The position numbers were made by a program, and so were the translations under genes. Source: JAUICS01 sp964384335 (GTDB taxonomy: Bacteria; Pseudomonadota; Alphaproteobacteria; Micavibrionales; Micavibrionaceae). Taken from it: a stretch of 64,000 nucleotides of DNA. Below the pieces are notes generated by a model. That model was not told the origin of the DNA and did no database searches. It was given only the letters and a program-made list of their open reading frames with translations. The stretch is from NCBI GenBank assembly GCA_964384335.1, contig CAYLKN010000008.1, positions 11,996 to 75,995 on the forward strand. The letters are read 5' to 3'. Shown here in pieces: positions 52,713 to 61,177 of the stretch; positions within the stretch are counted from its first letter, which is position 1, and each line of letters begins with the position of its first letter.

Positions 52713-54698
52713 ATGCCTGATTCCCTGATCAAAAAACTGCATATCTATGAAGCCGTTGTCGAATATTCCAGTGACGCGGTTATTGTAGCCGAGGCTTATA
52801 CCGATAAAAATGATGATGAGGGGCCTTTAATCTTGTATGTCAACGATGCCTATTCACTCATAACGGGTTTTTCTGCAAATGAAGTTATTGGCCAGAAGCT
52901 TTCTTTTATTCAGGGCGGAATTGAGAACGACAATTTCAAAAGCATTCTGAATAATATTAACAGGGAGCAATATTATGCCACTCAAATCAGAAGTATAGCC
53001 AAGAACGGGATTGAAAAATGGCTTTCCATGGCACTTTACCCTGTTCCTGACGATAATGGGAAAATAATAAATTATGCTGCGATTTTGCGTGATATTACCA
53101 AGGAAAAGGATTTCGAGGAAAAACTGCGCCGCGCCAAGGAAGAATCCGAAAGGGCCAATAAAGCCAAAACAGAATTTCTTGCAAATATGTCCCATGAGCT
53201 TCGAACGCCGATGAACAGTATAATGGGTATGACGGAAATGATTATTGAAGACAGTTTTCTGGACGACGAAAGCCGGGATATGATGAAAACGGTTTACAGG
53301 TCTTCTGCTAATCTTCTGGCCATTCTGAACGACGTTCTGGACATATCGAAAATCGAGGCGGGCGGGATGGAGCTTGAATACATTCCTTTTGATCTTGAGG
53401 ATATTGTATTTAATACGGTGAGTGGTTTAAAGCCGCTGGCCAGTGAAAAGGGATTACTTGTTACAAGTACGATAGAAAATAAAAAGGACATCCCTTACTT
53501 CAGGGGCGACCCCACCAGGCTAAGCCGGATTTTAACAAATCTTGTAGGTAATGCCATCAAATATACTGAAAAAGGGTATGTCAAAGTTACTGCAAGAATA
53601 CGGGAAAAGGATGAACTGCACAGAATTGTGGAGATAGAGGTTTCCGATTCCGGTATTGGGATTGAGGCCGATAAAAAACATGTCATATTTGAAAAATTTG
53701 CACAGGCGGACAGCTCGATTACCCGGAAATACGGGGGAACCGGTCTTGGTCTTGCAATAACAAAGCAGCTTGTTGATATCATGGGGGGTACGATCACTCT
53801 CGAAAGTGAAGTCGGTAAAGGTTCGGTTTTTACAGTAGTATTGCCGTTTGAAATTGCCGACAAAGTAACCGAAAATGAAAACGATCCCCTGGTTTTTGAT
53901 ATGAACAAGGTTGCAAAAACCAGAACCCCGGTTGAGGAAGCGAGGCTTATAGTGGCAGAGGACCATCCTTTCAACCAGGCTTTCATAAAAAAACTGTTAA
54001 GCCGGATGGGTTTTAAAAATTTCGAGCTTGTTGAGAACGGTCAGGAAGCAGTTAATAAAGTTGAGGCCGGGGATTACGATATGCTTTTAATGGATTGCCA
54101 GATGCCGGTTTTAAGCGGGTATGATGCCGCCAAAACAATCCGTAAGCTTAAGGACGAAACCAAACGCAATATACCGATCATCGCGATGACTGCGAATGCC
54201 ATGCTGGGTGAGCGCGAAAGATGTCTGCAGTGCGGGATGAACGAGTATATGAGCAAGCCTGTGAATCTGAAACAAACAAAAATGGTACTCGGGCACTGGA
54301 TTATCTTTCCAAGTGAAGATATCCGGCAACAGGAATCGCAAATGATCCTGAATAACTCAAAAGCACCCGTAGATCTTTCAATGATTGAGAGTTTTTCGGA
54401 CGGAGATGAGGATGTAAAAAAAGAACTTGCGGGGCTTTTTCTGGAGCAGACAGACTTGAACATGGACACACTTTCTAAAAATTGTATTGACGGTGAATGC
54501 ATGATCTGGAGCGAAACCGCACATATGGTAAAAGGCTCAGCCGCGAATATCGGGGCTGAGGAATTGCGGGCTTTGTCAGAGAAAGCCCAGTTTATGAAAG
54601 AAGCAAATTCGAATGAGCGCAAAAAAATCTTCGACGAAATGGACGCAGTTTATAAAGACGTGAAGACTTACATTAATAAAAATATTTTACAGGCCTGA
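52713..54698 (+). CDS. Hybrid sensor histidine kinase (PAS-HisKA-HATPase-REC-Hpt)
   Basis: A 661-residue cytoplasmic kinase without TM segments. The PAS domain (about 12-135) has NDAYSLITGFSANEVIGQ and GIEKWLSM, close to LOV/PAS-type folds but without the LOV cysteine motif NCRFLQ. HisKA has His161 in NMSHELRTPMN. The ATPase domain has NLVGNAIKYT, DSGIGIEAD and GGTGLGLAI. The REC domain has Asp461 in LLMDCQMP. A C-terminal Hpt has His604 in TAHMVKGSAANIGA. All relay residues are present, so it can run a full internal phosphorelay. The output is probably the divergent receiver protein or a distant regulator. Confidence 0.92.
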   Translation: MPDSLIKKLHIYEAVVEYSSDAVIVAEAYTDKNDDEGPLILYVNDAYSLITGFSANEVIGQKLSFIQGGIENDNFKSILNNINREQYYATQIRSIAKNGIEKWLSMALYPVPDDNGKIINYAAILRDITKEKDFEEKLRRAKEESERANKAKTEFLANMSHELRTPMNSIMGMTEMIIEDSFLDDESRDMMKTVYRSSANLLAILNDVLDISKIEAGGMELEYIPFDLEDIVFNTVSGLKPLASEKGLLVTSTIENKKDIPYFRGDPTRLSRILTNLVGNAIKYTEKGYVKVTARIREKDELHRIVEIEVSDSGIGIEADKKHVIFEKFAQADSSITRKYGGTGLGLAITKQLVDIMGGTITLESEVGKGSVFTVVLPFEIADKVTENENDPLVFDMNKVAKTRTPVEEARLIVAEDHPFNQAFIKKLLSRMGFKNFELVENGQEAVNKVEAGDYDMLLMDCQMPVLSGYDAAKTIRKLKDETKRNIPIIAMTANAMLGERERCLQCGMNEYMSKPVNLKQTKMVLGHWIIFPSEDIRQQESQMILNNSKAPVDLSMIESFSDGDEDVKKELAGLFLEQTDLNMDTLSKNCIDGECMIWSETAHMVKGSAANIGAEELRALSEKAQFMKEANSNERKKIFDEMDAVYKDVKTYINKNILQA

Positions 54699-54818
54699 GA
54701 CAGTCTTTTCTTCTCAAAACAATCCTCAAAATTTCTGCGTCATTCTGACAAGTTTCTTTCTTTATTATCTTCCTAATACTTACTATAAGTAATTAAAAAT
54801 AAAAAAGTTACGGAAGAT

Positions 54819-56045
54819 ATGACGTTCGATTACAAAGGAAATTTTGAGAAACACATAGCGTGCCTGAAAAATGAGGGCCGTTACCGTGTATTTGCAACAT
54901 TGAAAAGGCAGGCGGGTAATTTTCCAAAAGCTACCTATTTCAGCAAGGAAGGAAGCGAAAAGGAGGTTACTGTCTGGTGCAGTAATGATTACCTGGGTAT
55001 GGGACAAAGCCAGGTCGTTATGGATGCCATGCATAAGGCAATTGATGAAGCGGGTGCAGGGGCCGGCGGAACCAGAAATATATCCGGAACGACAATTTAT
55101 CACAGGCAGCTAGAAGAATCGCTTGCAGATCTGCATAAAAAAGAGGCGGCACTGGTGTTTTCATCGGGATATGTCGCAAATGAGGGAGCCTTAAGCACAA
55201 TTTTAAAACTTTTACCCGATTGTGCCGTGTTTTCCGATGAGCTGAATCATGCCTCCATGATACATGGTATCAAAGGTGGCCATGTCGAGAAATTCATATT
55301 CAGACATAATGATGTCGGGCATCTTGAGGATCTTTTATCTTCGGTTGCACCCGGAAGGCCGAAAATAATCGCATTTGAATCCGTGTATTCCATGGAAGGA
55401 GATATCAGCCCGATCGGCGAGATATGTGATCTGGCTGCTAAATACGGGGCTCTTACCTATCTTGATGAAGTGCACGGTGTCGGCATATATGGTGCTCGCG
55501 GCGGCGGTGTGGCCGAAGAATACGGCTTGATGGACCGGGTGGACATCATAGAAGGGACCTTCGGGAAAGCCTATGGCCTCATGGGTGGATTTATTACAGG
55601 TCCGGAATGGATTGTTGACAGTGTAAGGTCCTACGCGTCAGGATTTATATTTACAACATCCCTGCCGCCTGCTGTGCTTGCCGGATGTCTGGCGAGTGTG
55701 GAGCATCTGAAAGTTTCCCAAATTGAACGCTTGCGCCACAGGCGGAACGTGAAGCATGTCAAACAAAGGCTTGAGCAGGACCAGATGCCGTTCATGAAAG
55801 GGGAAAGCCATATCGTGCCTCTGGTTGTTGGGGAACCGAACTGCTGCCGGATTGTTACCGATACATTGCTGAACGAGCATGGAATATATGTCCAGCCCAT
55901 CAACTACCCGACTGTGCCAAAAGGAACCGAGCGTATGCGTCTGACAGTTACTGCTGCGCATACACCTGAAGACATCGATCATCTGTGCGATGTTCTTTAC
56001 ACATTGTATGTTGAGAATCACGTTTTTGAGTATGCGGTTGCTTGA
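54819..56045 (+). CDS. hemA: 5-Aminolevulinate synthase
   Basis: A 408-residue PLP enzyme that condenses glycine with succinyl-CoA to 5-aminolevulinate, the C4 heme route of alphaproteobacteria. Marks are VWCSNDYLGMGQ, GAGAGGTRNISGTTIYHRQLE, YLDEVHGVGIYGARGGG and the PLP lysine in IEGTFGKAYGLMGGF. The N-terminal FLEx-like start FDYKGNFEKHIACLKNEGRYRVFA is the ALAS form rather than the KBL or BioF form. Single gene with its own promoter region. Confidence 0.96.
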   Translation: MTFDYKGNFEKHIACLKNEGRYRVFATLKRQAGNFPKATYFSKEGSEKEVTVWCSNDYLGMGQSQVVMDAMHKAIDEAGAGAGGTRNISGTTIYHRQLEESLADLHKKEAALVFSSGYVANEGALSTILKLLPDCAVFSDELNHASMIHGIKGGHVEKFIFRHNDVGHLEDLLSSVAPGRPKIIAFESVYSMEGDISPIGEICDLAAKYGALTYLDEVHGVGIYGARGGGVAEEYGLMDRVDIIEGTFGKAYGLMGGFITGPEWIVDSVRSYASGFIFTTSLPPAVLAGCLASVEHLKVSQIERLRHRRNVKHVKQRLEQDQMPFMKGESHIVPLVVGEPNCCRIVTDTLLNEHGIYVQPINYPTVPKGTERMRLTVTAAHTPEDIDHLCDVLYTLYVENHVFEYAVA

Positions 56046-56106
56046 ACAGCCGCTTTCCTTTTTTTCAAACGATTAAATATTCGATTTAGGAAAAAGTGAC
56101 AGAAGT

Positions 56107-56334
56107 CTAGTTTTTCTTCGAAGGCGGCATTTTCTTTTCTTCAAAAAGAACGTGGCAGCCTTTTTTGCCGGTTTCAGGATGTATTGCCCGCGGATCATAT
56201 TTACGGAATTTGAATTTTTCAGTGTGTTTACGCACATTTTTACGCATGTAATAGGTATAGCCGGTGGGATTGCCTTTTTCATTAAGGCCCGTGCTTACCA
56301 ATCTCAATTTAACTGCTGCTGCTTTTGTTGCCAT
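56107..56334 (-). CDS. rpmG: 50S ribosomal protein L33, long form
   Basis: A 75-residue basic protein. KLRLVSTG, GYTYYMRKNVRKHTEKFKFRKYDPRA and HVLFEEKKMP follow the L33 pattern. Usual alphaproteobacterial L33 is about 55 residues. The extra length comes from an insertion between the first two strands (LNEKGNPT) and a later one (IHPETGKKGC). There is no zinc-binding CxxC pair, so it is the zinc-free form. Confidence 0.88.
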   Translation of the reverse strand: MATKAAAVKLRLVSTGLNEKGNPTGYTYYMRKNVRKHTEKFKFRKYDPRAIHPETGKKGCHVLFEEKKMPPSKKN

Positions 56335-56388
56335 TGCGTATCTCTTTCAAACTAGAATAAGTTTAATAATCCAATCCGGTTATTGACG

Positions 56389-56985
56389 TCAAGACTTTTC
56401 TTGACTCCATTTTTCAAAATTCAAACCGTAAAGTATATGATTTTCCCAGTTTCCATTTATTTCTATGTACTTTTCGGCGTAGCCTTCCTTTTTAAAGCCG
56501 ATACGTTCCAAAAGATCTATACTTCTTGTATTGTGCTCTAAAACAGCGGCATGAAGCCTGTGCAGCTTTATGTCCTGAAAACAAAAACGCATAAGACGCC
56601 TCAAGGATTCGGTCATCAGTCCCTGTTTCTGATGATCTTTATCAAGCCAGTAACCAAGAGAGGCATACTGTGCTGCGCCGCGGCAGACATGATTAATATT
56701 TATCCCTCCGATAAGAGTATTATCCCGGTTTTTGAAGATAAGAAAAGCGTAAGCCTTGTCCTCAAGCCATTGTTTTGCCTGTCTTTCCATGCGCAGGCGG
56801 AAATGTTCCTTCGAAAGCGCGTCTTTAGGCCATCTGGGTTCAAGCGGAACAAGTTCCGCCGCGTTTTCTTTCCTGAGGTTTATCCATGCGTCACAATCCT
56901 CCGGCCGTGGAGGTCTTAAATGAACGCGGAAAGCTTCAAGAATGACTTCCGGCATTTCAGCGGTTCTGGACGTTTTCCAAAGCAT
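56389..56985 (-). CDS. GNAT N-acetyltransferase, RimJ/RimL type
   Basis: A 198-residue GNAT enzyme: VHLRPPRPEDCDAWINLR, LIGGININHVCRG, ASLGYWLDKDHQKQGLMTESLRRLMRF (the acetyl-CoA loop) and HAAVLEHNTRSIDLLERIGFKKEGYAEKYIEING. It is close to RimJ, which acetylates the N-terminus of ribosomal protein S5; other protein targets are possible. The DUF455 gene ends its start side here (9 bp apart, same strand), so the two form an operon. Confidence 0.85.
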   Translation of the reverse strand: MLWKTSRTAEMPEVILEAFRVHLRPPRPEDCDAWINLRKENAAELVPLEPRWPKDALSKEHFRLRMERQAKQWLEDKAYAFLIFKNRDNTLIGGININHVCRGAAQYASLGYWLDKDHQKQGLMTESLRRLMRFCFQDIKLHRLHAAVLEHNTRSIDLLERIGFKKEGYAEKYIEINGNWENHILYGLNFEKWSQEKS

Positions 56986-56994
56986 GGCTTTATC

Positions 56995-57846
56995 TCAAAA
57001 ACTATCCGCAAGCGGTTCATACCAGTGTTTCAGCATTCCTGCCTCCAGACGGCTTGGGTCGTTAAACGGCCGCTTTAAACGTCCGTTGAAGTATGTAACA
57101 ACCAAATCCTGCCAGGTTTTTTCAATATCCAGCTTATAATGATCGCACCAGGCTTCGAACCAAACCGTTCCCGCACGCACATGCGTAATTTCATCATCGT
57201 GAATGATCTGGAAAAGACGTGCGGTTTCTTCATCGCCCTGCATTCTCATCTGATCAATCAGACCCGGTGTCACATCAAGTCCTCTTGCCTCCAAAACCAT
57301 CGGGACCACGGCGAGTCTGGCCGGGAAATCATGAGCGGTTTTAACCGCCGATTCCCACAATCCGTCATGCGCGGGGAAAGATCCGTACTCGGCATTAAAA
57401 TCCTTCATCCTTTTATTGAGCATTAAGAAATGTTTTGCCTCGTCATCGGCAACCTTACACCAGTCATCGTAAAATGATTTCGGAAGCTTGAAATCACTTT
57501 TATTCTGTGTCGATTGCCATGACAGATTTGAAAATCTGGCCATAACATCCCAGGCCAGGTCAATGGCGTTCAGCTCGATATGTGCAAGGGCGTGCAGCAA
57601 GGCCGCTTTCGTTTTGTCCGAACCGCCTTTGCGCCTTTTCGGCATGTCTCTGGGGTCCAGAAGTTCAGGCTTCTCCGGCCTTGCGGGACGGTCCGGCAAT
57701 GCGACCGTGCCAATTGTTTTTATCCGCCTTTCCTTCCATGCAGAAATAAAGGCTCTGGACAATTCCGCTTTGTGTTCGGCATCTGCCGTTGTCAGAATAA
57801 TAAAGGCGCAATCGGTAAGGCTTTCAGGTATCTCGGGTATTTGCAT
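56995..57846 (-). CDS. DUF455 ferritin-like domain protein
   Basis: A 283-residue protein of the DUF455/COG2833 family with ferritin-like carboxylate-His metal motifs. LAHIELNAIDLAWD, DDEAKHFLMLNKRM and DDEITHVRAGTVWF contain E-x2-H elements on four long helices, suited to a di-iron or mixed-metal centre. The family is sometimes listed as an uncharacterised tRNA-related or oxidase-like protein; its function is unknown. It is first in a two-gene operon with the GNAT gene. Confidence 0.85.
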   Translation of the reverse strand: MQIPEIPESLTDCAFIILTTADAEHKAELSRAFISAWKERRIKTIGTVALPDRPARPEKPELLDPRDMPKRRKGGSDKTKAALLHALAHIELNAIDLAWDVMARFSNLSWQSTQNKSDFKLPKSFYDDWCKVADDEAKHFLMLNKRMKDFNAEYGSFPAHDGLWESAVKTAHDFPARLAVVPMVLEARGLDVTPGLIDQMRMQGDEETARLFQIIHDDEITHVRAGTVWFEAWCDHYKLDIEKTWQDLVVTYFNGRLKRPFNDPSRLEAGMLKHWYEPLADSF

Positions 57847-58297
57847 ATCTTGCTGTCTCCTAAATATCTTCTACCACTGATTTAATTCATGAACCACCCT
57901 TCCTGAACATAAAAGGAAAGCCCGGTCCGCATAATGACGGGCCGGGCTCAGGGGGTATCGCCTGCCTTGGGGTTTGGGTTCACGGTTAGGGAGGATCGGC
58001 AGGCGTGTTCATTCCATAAAAAAACTGCCCATGCTTCCCCGTTTAGGGTGTTGTTATTATTTAAAATATAGTGTTGCGAGTCTTATGCCAAAGAGAGGCT
58101 TTGATTATTATTGAAATATTTCAATTGCTTATTAAGAAATTATTCTAAGGTGGAAATATAAGTATTGAAACACCCGAGCAAAATTTTCCCCGTGTTTAGG
58201 CATATTATGCCTGTGTGTTTCCCAATCTTATAAATAAGCTTAACCTTTCTCCTTAGATCGTCTAGTCTTACACAATTAACTATTCGGAAAAAAAATA
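57847..58297. other. 451-bp gene-free region
   Basis: Gap between the divergent DUF455 and EipB genes. It holds the candidate small RNA (57911-58016), an AT-rich stretch, and a perfect 7-bp arm palindrome AGGCATA-T-TATGCCT at 58198-58212, flanked by AAACAC (58168-58173) and GTGTTT (58192-58197). The palindrome is a possible operator for eipB. No reading frame of note. Confidence 0.5.
57911..58016 (-). ncRNA. Candidate small RNA with a CCTCCC loop and an intrinsic terminator
   Basis: On the minus strand, CGCCTGCC (58005-57998) pairs with GGCAGGCG (57966-57959), leaving a loop that exposes GATCCTCCCTAACC. A second hairpin follows: AGCCCGGCCCG (57948-57938) with CGGACCGGGCT (57929-57919), an 11-bp stem with one G-U pair. 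It runs straight into TTCCTTTT (57918-57911), a textbook Rho-independent terminator. No protein gene ends here. The C-rich loop is complementary to Shine-Dalgarno sequences, as in many riboregulators. The 5' end is not known; an AT-rich tract near 58050-58075 could hold the promoter. Confidence 0.5.
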
Positions 58298-59116
58298 ATG
58301 TTTCGTTACAGTTTTAAAGTCCTTGTTTATTCTATTTTTGCGGGTTTGTTTCTCTGCGGACCTGCCTATTCCCTTTCGCCGGAGGCGATAGCGCCGCACA
58401 AGGCATTATATAAAATAAAAATGATCGCAAATCATAGCTCCGGCCGCCTGGTGAATGTCAGCGGAAAAATGTTTTATGAAATTGAATCGACTTGCGATGC
58501 GTGGCTTACTGATCACAGCTTTAACCTGCAGTATGAATATTCCGATGGATCCCCCGTCAAAGTGAACAGTGACTTTTCTACTTATGAAACGTTTGACGGA
58601 TCGCGTTTTGATTTTTCATCTACCAGAAAACAGAACGGGAAGATTTACCAGCAACTACGCGGGCAGGCCAAAATTGAAAATACCCGCAGAGTGGCCGAAT
58701 TTTCAAAGCCGGAGGGTCTGGTGTTTGAACTGCAGGAAAATACGTACTTCCCTATCAGGCACACACTTGAGATGATCAGGCATATGAAAAATAAAGATAA
58801 ATTTTTTAATGCCGTTATTTTCGACGGAAGTGATGAAGACGGACCGATACTCATCAATGCGTTTATCGGCAATCCGACCGTTAAGCGTATGAAAACTGAC
58901 GGACAAACAATTGATCCGGAGCTTTTGGATGGCACCGCACACAATGTAAGGCTTGCTTTCTTTGTGATAGAAGACGAAAAATCAGAATCTGATTATGAAA
59001 TGGATATGGTTTTTCATGAAAACGGGGTCGTCAGTGATATGACGATAGAGTATGATAATTTTACAGTCAGGCAAACTCTTATGGCCATTGAAAAACTTCA
59101 AAGGCCGGATTGCTAA
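58298..59116 (+). CDS. EipB-like periplasmic envelope-integrity protein (DUF1849)
   Basis: A 272-residue protein with signal peptide (about 1-25, GPAYS) and a spiral beta-barrel fold of the DUF1849/EipB family: LSPEAIAPHKALYKIKM, GKMFYEIESTCDAWLTDHSFNLQYEYSDGSP, YFPIRHTLEMIRHM and FDGSDEDGP. The two cysteines, in ESTCDAW and at the C-terminus (RPDC), fit the conserved disulfide reported for EipB. EipB keeps the envelope stable in Brucella and relatives. Confidence 0.88.
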   Translation: MFRYSFKVLVYSIFAGLFLCGPAYSLSPEAIAPHKALYKIKMIANHSSGRLVNVSGKMFYEIESTCDAWLTDHSFNLQYEYSDGSPVKVNSDFSTYETFDGSRFDFSSTRKQNGKIYQQLRGQAKIENTRRVAEFSKPEGLVFELQENTYFPIRHTLEMIRHMKNKDKFFNAVIFDGSDEDGPILINAFIGNPTVKRMKTDGQTIDPELLDGTAHNVRLAFFVIEDEKSESDYEMDMVFHENGVVSDMTIEYDNFTVRQTLMAIEKLQRPDC

Positions 59117-59226
59117 GACTTAAAATGTAATCAAATTTTTACTTTTTGTTATGTAAGATATAAAATCAGGTTGGCGGTATTCAAGAAGCAGGCTTGTTCT
59201 CTTACTGAAACGGATTGAGCGCATCT

Positions 59227-59595
59227 ATGGCAAAGAAAGTACTTGTTGTTGAAGACAACGAACTGAATATGAAACTTTTCAGTGATTTGCTGGAAGCACA
59301 TGGAATAGAAGCCGTTCAGACAAAAGATGGAAATGATGTGCTTGATCTGGCAAGGAAACATAATCCGGACCTTATTATTATGGACATACAACTTCCGGAA
59401 GTTTCCGGTCTGGACATTACAAAGCGCCTGAAAGAGGATGATGAGCTTGCCAGAATACCGGTTATCGCCGTAACAGCGTTTGCCATGAAAGGCGATGAGG
59501 AGAAAATCAGGCAGGGCGGTTGTGAGGATTACATCTCAAAGCCCATATCTGTCGCACATTTTATTGAAACCGTTCAAAAATATATCGGGAGTTAA
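59227..59595 (+). CDS. divK: Cell-cycle response regulator DivK
   Basis: 122 residues from the ATG at 59227. The frame also opens at a TTG at 59215, but AKKVLVVEDNELNMKLFSDLLEAHG is the family start. Phosphoacceptor Asp53 (IIMDIQLPEVSGLD), the switch region VTAFAMKGDEEKI and KPISVAHFIETV are nearly identical in pattern to Caulobacter DivK. DivK drives asymmetric division by resetting DivJ/PleC and blocking the CtrA pathway. pleD follows 29 bp downstream, as in Caulobacter and rhizobia. Confidence 0.95.
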   Translation: MAKKVLVVEDNELNMKLFSDLLEAHGIEAVQTKDGNDVLDLARKHNPDLIIMDIQLPEVSGLDITKRLKEDDELARIPVIAVTAFAMKGDEEKIRQGGCEDYISKPISVAHFIETVQKYIGS

Positions 59596-59624
59596 AACAG
59601 GCAAAGTTCCAAAGGATAAGTTTT

Positions 59625-61052
59625 ATGTCTGCACGCGTATTAATCGTTGACGATATTTTTCCAAACATCAAGCTTCTGGAGGCAAAGCTCTCGGGTGAAT
59701 ACTATGATGTCGTAACGGCGTCGAGTGGTGAAGAGGCATTAAAAAAAATTGACCAGGACAAGCCCGACATCGTTCTTTTGGATGTAATGATGCCTGAAAT
59801 GGACGGATTTGAAGTCTGCCGCCGCGTTAAGCAAAACCCGAAAACGTCACATATTCCTATCATAATGGTTACCGCACTATCCGAAAGCCAGGACAGGGTT
59901 CAGGGGCTCGAAGCCGGCGCGGATGATTTTCTTAGCAAACCTGTTAACGAAACGGCTCTTTTTGCAAGAGTAAGGTCGCTTGTCCGTTTGAAAATGACGG
60001 TGGACGAATGGTACGCGCGGGAAAGTACGGCAAATCAGCTCGGCGTAATCGAGACAAATTCATCGGTGATGGAAGAACCGTATGAAGGGGCGCACATTCT
60101 TCTGGTCAACGAACTCGATTATGAAAGCGCCAACATGGAAAAAGCGCTTTCCCGAGATAATCATAGTGTTCAAATCGTCAAAACGGGTGTTGAGACGATG
60201 AAAAAAACAAAAGACAATGATTTCGACCTTATCGTAATTTCTCTAAGCCTCGAAAACGAGGATTCCTTGCGCTTGTGTTCTCATATGCGTTCGACTGAGA
60301 GTCTGAGGACAACGCCTTTGCTTGTTGTTTCTGAGCCTGAACAGGTTGAGGATGTGGCAAGAGCCCTGCGTATAGGCGTGCATGATTACATTATGCGCCC
60401 TGTTGACGGGAACGAGCTTTTGGCGCGGGTAAGAACCCAGATACGCCGGAAACGCTACCAGGAACATCTGAAGGCTAATTATGAAATAAGCCTTTCCATG
60501 GCTCTTACGGATTCCCTTACCGGACTTTATAACAGGCGGTACCTGGAAGCCCACCTTCAAAAGTCCATGAATGCGTTACAGGTTAATAAAAAATCACTGG
60601 GGCTTTTGCTTCTTGATATTGATCATTTTAAAGCGGTTAACGATACGCACGGACATGGTGTGGGGGATGAAGTGCTGGCTGAATTCGGGCGAAGACTTCA
60701 GAAAAACCTCAGGAGTTTTGATCTTGTTGCAAGATATGGAGGAGAAGAATTCGTTGTCATATTATCCGATGTCAGCCAAAGCCGGGAAAAAAGAATTGCG
60801 GAACGTCTGCGTCTTGCGATCTCCAAGGAGCCTTTCCGGTGCAGTGTTGAAGGGGGGGAGCTTGACATTACCACGTCCGTCGGAGGGGTTCTTATTGATG
60901 AAGGCGTGCAAAATATGAACGAAGCTTTCAAACTGGCAGATGAATGTCTTTATGAAGCAAAAAATGCAGGGCGGAACTGCATTGTTCTAAAAGATCACGG
61001 TCTTTTGAAAGAGGAGGATATTCCGCCTCCCGAAGGAAAAAAAACCGCGTAA
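59625..61052 (+). CDS. pleD: Diguanylate cyclase response regulator PleD
   Basis: 475 residues: REC1 (about 1-120) with phosphoacceptor Asp53 in IVLLDVMMPEMDG, then REC2 (about 150-275) in which the acceptor position reads LIVISLS, so it is a dimerisation adaptor, and GGDEF (about 295-460). The active site is GGEEF (372-376). The inhibitory I-site R363-S-F-D366 lies five residues before it, so product feedback is expected. It makes c-di-GMP and controls the swarmer-to-stalked transition and flagellar ejection in Caulobacter. Cotranscribed with divK. Confidence 0.96.
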   Translation: MSARVLIVDDIFPNIKLLEAKLSGEYYDVVTASSGEEALKKIDQDKPDIVLLDVMMPEMDGFEVCRRVKQNPKTSHIPIIMVTALSESQDRVQGLEAGADDFLSKPVNETALFARVRSLVRLKMTVDEWYARESTANQLGVIETNSSVMEEPYEGAHILLVNELDYESANMEKALSRDNHSVQIVKTGVETMKKTKDNDFDLIVISLSLENEDSLRLCSHMRSTESLRTTPLLVVSEPEQVEDVARALRIGVHDYIMRPVDGNELLARVRTQIRRKRYQEHLKANYEISLSMALTDSLTGLYNRRYLEAHLQKSMNALQVNKKSLGLLLLDIDHFKAVNDTHGHGVGDEVLAEFGRRLQKNLRSFDLVARYGGEEFVVILSDVSQSREKRIAERLRLAISKEPFRCSVEGGELDITTSVGGVLIDEGVQNMNEAFKLADECLYEAKNAGRNCIVLKDHGLLKEEDIPPPEGKKTA

Positions 61053-61177
61053 TATGAGTAATACAAAACTCCCTCCCCCTTTTGACTGAATATTTTAGAC
61101 CAAATTTTATCTATTCTTAAATCCCGGGTAACTAATTTTTGTCATAATTTTTAAAAGTTAGGAATAGATTTGGGGAA

